Part shown: piece by piece, positions 13,686-15,312 of the stretch | Position numbering within the stretch: position 1 is the stretch's first letter | How the letters are laid out: every line of letters starts with the position of its first letter | Assembly (NCBI GenBank): GCA_050701635.1 | Contig: JBOGDF010000102.1 | Location: 1-15,312, forward strand | Source: WHSM01 sp050701635 | GTDB taxonomy: Bacteria > Actinomycetota > Actinomycetes > Mycobacteriales > Micromonosporaceae | Direction of reading: 5' to 3' | DNA: 15,312 nt | Made by a program: the position numbers and the translations under genes | The notes under the pieces: generated by a model | The model's database searches: none | What the model was told of the DNA's origin: nothing | What the model saw: only the letters and a program-made list of their open reading frames with translations

Positions 13686-14537
13686 ATGCCGCGAGTGATC
13701 GGCCCAACAATCCCGCGGTGGACGCTGGGCAAGGAGTTGCGCGAGATGCGCGAGGCAGCGGGGAAGACCCGCGATGAGGTCGCCGCGAACTTCGACTGGA
13801 GCGAAGGCAAGGTCCGCACCATCGAACTCGGGCAAGTTGGCCTGGACAAGCCCGACCTCGCCGCGCTGCTCGCCTTCTACGGGCAGTCCGGCAAGGCAGC
13901 CGAGCTTGACGAGCTGCGTCGGCAGAGCAAGGAGAGGGGTTACTGGGTGAAGTACGGACCCATCTCCAAGCAGTACGCCAACTACATCGGGCTTGAGTCA
14001 GCCGCGCAGAACGTCAAAGCCTTCGACCTCGCCGTGATCAACGGCCTACTGCAAACCGAGGACTACGCGAGAGCCGTCATCACAGCGACACGCCCCGACA
14101 GCCGGCCCGAGGAGAACGAGCGGCTGGTCAAACTCCGCACAGCTCGGCAGGACCGCCTCACTGGCGACGACCCCGTTCGCTGTTGGGCCATCATGGACGA
14201 GGCGGCGCTACGCCGAGTAATCGGCGGACCCGCGGTCATGCGCGCGCAATGCCAGCGTCTCTTGGAGTTGACCGAGCTGCCGAACATCCAGATTCAGGTG
14301 CTTCCGTTCAAGGCCGGTGCACACCCCGGCACGCTGGGATCCTTCACAATCCTGGAGTTTCCGGCAGGGCTGCGTCCGCCTGCGGTGTACGTCGAGGGCC
14401 AGGGCGGCGACATCTATCTGGAAAAGGACGAAGACCTCCATCGGTGTACGCTGAGCTACACCCACATGTGTGCAGCCGCGCTAAGCCAAGCCGACTCGGG
14501 CCGGCTGATCGCGGCCATAGCCAGGGAGCTGGCTTGA
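13686..14537 (+). CDS. XRE-family helix-turn-helix regulator with DUF5753 domain
   Basis: Protein of 283 residues. A lambda-repressor-type helix-turn-helix covers about residues 13-68 (LGKELREMREAAGKTRDEVAANFDWSEGK...IELG). A DUF5753 domain fills about 105-280, with the typical YIGLESAA, VINGLLQTEDYARA, LLELTELPNIQIQVLPF and YLEKDEDL stretches. This is the WhiJ-like regulator class that is abundant in Streptomyces and relatives. The ATG at 13686 follows AGGAGGAGGG at good spacing, so the longer open frame upstream is ignored. The DUF397 gene follows after 18 nt. The divergent small-gene operon and the inverted repeats between are the obvious targets. It is likely autoregulated, as inferred from the repeat over its promoter. 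Confidence 0.92.
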   Translation: MPRVIGPTIPRWTLGKELREMREAAGKTRDEVAANFDWSEGKVRTIELGQVGLDKPDLAALLAFYGQSGKAAELDELRRQSKERGYWVKYGPISKQYANYIGLESAAQNVKAFDLAVINGLLQTEDYARAVITATRPDSRPEENERLVKLRTARQDRLTGDDPVRCWAIMDEAALRRVIGGPAVMRAQCQRLLELTELPNIQIQVLPFKAGAHPGTLGSFTILEFPAGLRPPAVYVEGQGGDIYLEKDEDLHRCTLSYTHMCAAALSQADSGRLIAAIARELA

Positions 14538-14555
14538 GGTAGAGGAAGGCGCGGC

Positions 14556-14765
14556 ATGACTACTGATCTGTCTGGCGCCGTCTGGAACGTGGCTCGCAAG
14601 AGCCAGGGCAACGGTGCGTGCGTGCAGTGGACCAGGAAGGACGGCATGGTCTACGTACGAGACAGCAAGAATCCGGGCGGCCCCGTGCTGGCATTCCGGG
14701 AGTCTGACGAATGGCCGGCGTTCATCGACGCCGTCAAGAACGACGACTTCGTAGAGGTCGACTGA
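14556..14765 (+). CDS. DUF397 domain protein, partner of the XRE regulator
   Basis: Protein of 69 residues matching DUF397 throughout: W..ARKSQGNGACVQW near the N-terminus, VYVRDSKNPGGPVLAFRESDEWPAFIDAVKND in the second half. The ATG at 14556 follows GAGGAAGG at about six bases. DUF397 genes commonly sit directly after XRE-DUF5753 genes. The pairs have been linked in Streptomyces to development and antibiotic production, and have been discussed as toxin-antitoxin-like. Here the pair ends in a strong terminator, so it forms its own two-gene transcript. Confidence 0.93.
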   Translation: MTTDLSGAVWNVARKSQGNGACVQWTRKDGMVYVRDSKNPGGPVLAFRESDEWPAFIDAVKNDDFVEVD

Positions 14766-14776
14766 ACCAAACGTGG

Positions 14777-14810
14777 AAGCCCCCGCCCCGGGCTCTCGGG
14801 GCGGGGGCTT
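14777..14810 (+). terminator. Strong hairpin terminator after the XRE/DUF397 operon
   Basis: Fourteen-base arms (AAGCCCCCGCCCCG and its exact reverse complement) enclose the loop GGCTCT, 12 bp past the DUF397 stop. The T-run after it is poor (CTTCAC), as is usual for actinomycete terminators. The hairpin is symmetrical and could also stop transcription arriving from the right. Confidence 0.85.
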
Positions 14811-15235
14811 CTTCACATGTGTGCCCATTCAGGCGCGAGGTCACCGTAGCACGGTGACGCCGTGTGATAGCTCAGCGTGGCGGACTCGCCAGGCTTGCGC
14901 GGTTGGCCGAAGCGGTTCTATGTCAGTTATCCAGGGGTGCCCGTGGTGACGGCGACGGGATCGTTGCCGATAGCGCTGATGCTCGTCCGCTGGGACTCGG
15001 CGCACCCGGATTGCCGAGCGCGTCGTACATCCCTTGCGACCTCGCGATGCGGACGGCCGGCGCCGGGTATACCACCAACGCGAGTCTCCATGACTGACGG
15101 TTCGCGCCGATAACATCCTCATTTGTCACGACCGGTCATTTCGTGGGCTTGGGTATGGGCCTCGGGTACCACGTGGGGCATGTGTAGAGCATGTCCCGAG
15201 TCGCGTGGAACTTGGGTGACGATCCACGGTGAACT
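14811..15235. other. Stretch without a convincing gene
   Basis: Apart from a palindrome at its left edge, I see no gene I can support. Two overlapping minus-strand frames (14923-15129 from a GTG, and 14841-15122) are open. They lack good ribosome sites, recognisable motifs and steady coding character. They might be remains of one gene broken by a frameshift, beginning near TNEDVIGANRQSW, but this is a guess. Confidence 0.4.
14840..14858. repeat. 19-bp palindrome
   Basis: Perfect eight-base arms GTCACCGT and ACGGTGAC around AGC, 30 bp downstream of the terminator. The role is unknown; it could be an operator, a hairpin or the end of a mobile element. Confidence 0.5.
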
Positions 15236-15312
15236 CTATGCGGCGGCGCCGACAGTTTCGGTGTCGGTGGGGGTGTCTGGGTGGGCGTGTCGGCGCAGCG
15301 CGTCGACGAGTT
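15236..15312 (-). CDS. C-terminal fragment of a gene entering from the right
   Basis: A minus-strand frame runs from the window edge to a TAG at 15236-15238 and ends LVDALRRHAHPDTPTDTETVGAAA. Codon use is strongly GC3-biased and the tail reads like a normal protein end. Twenty-four residues are too few to name a family. Confidence in coding is moderate at best. Confidence 0.4.
   Translation of the reverse strand, partial: LVDALRRHAHPDTPTDTETVGAAA

Noticed and set aside
1..15312. CRISPR array, tRNA or rRNA genes
   Set aside because: No regularly spaced repeat array and no cloverleaf or rRNA-like segment was seen on either strand by eye.

Overview
The window comes from a high-GC actinomycete, probably a filamentous one. 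Evidence is the very GC-rich third codon positions, tightly overlapping start/stop codons, an XRE-DUF5753 regulator next to a DUF397 protein, and antibiotic-type carbamoyltransferase and glycosyltransferase genes. The genus cannot be read from the sequence.

Layout, left to right. (1) 1-1665: remains of an IS1634-type (IS4 superfamily) insertion element. Its transposase is on the minus strand and lacks the C-terminal part carrying the catalytic glutamate. (2) 1722-11347: eight minus-strand genes forming one carbohydrate-tailoring operon. In transcription order these are a GT2 glycosyltransferase, an O-carbamoyltransferase (TobZ/CmcH/NodU family), an RlmA/TlrB-type rRNA guanine methyltransferase, a GT4 glycosyltransferase, a YihX-like HAD phosphatase, a second GT4, a GH31/GH36-like glycosidase and an NAD-dependent sugar epimerase/dehydratase. 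From the carbamoyltransferase to the epimerase every gene overlaps the next, mostly as ATGA or GTGA, so translation is coupled. (3) 11399-13428: six small minus-strand genes, five with Cys/His clusters and one with two membrane segments. They look like the accessory genes of actinomycete integrative elements, but no conjugation, replication or integrase gene is present. (4) 13429-13685: a divergent control region with a perfect 13-bp inverted repeat, and a second inverted repeat over a likely promoter. (5) 13686-14765: plus-strand XRE-DUF5753 regulator and DUF397 partner, closed by a strong hairpin terminator. (6) 14811-15312: mostly empty, with a 19-bp palindrome and the probable 3' end of a gene entering from the right.

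How it may work together (inference): the GT2 and two GT4 enzymes assemble a glycan or glycosylated metabolite. The epimerase supplies or edits a sugar donor, the HAD enzyme removes a phosphate, the carbamoyltransferase decorates a hydroxyl, and the glycosidase trims or matures the product. The RlmA/TlrB-like enzyme could protect the producer's ribosome, which would make this a saccharide antibiotic pathway. The window holds no polyketide, peptide or aminocyclitol scaffold gene and no transporter, so the scaffold is unknown or encoded elsewhere. Only 51 bp separate the small-gene block from the sugar operon on the same strand, so both may be read from the divergent promoter controlled by the XRE/DUF397 pair.
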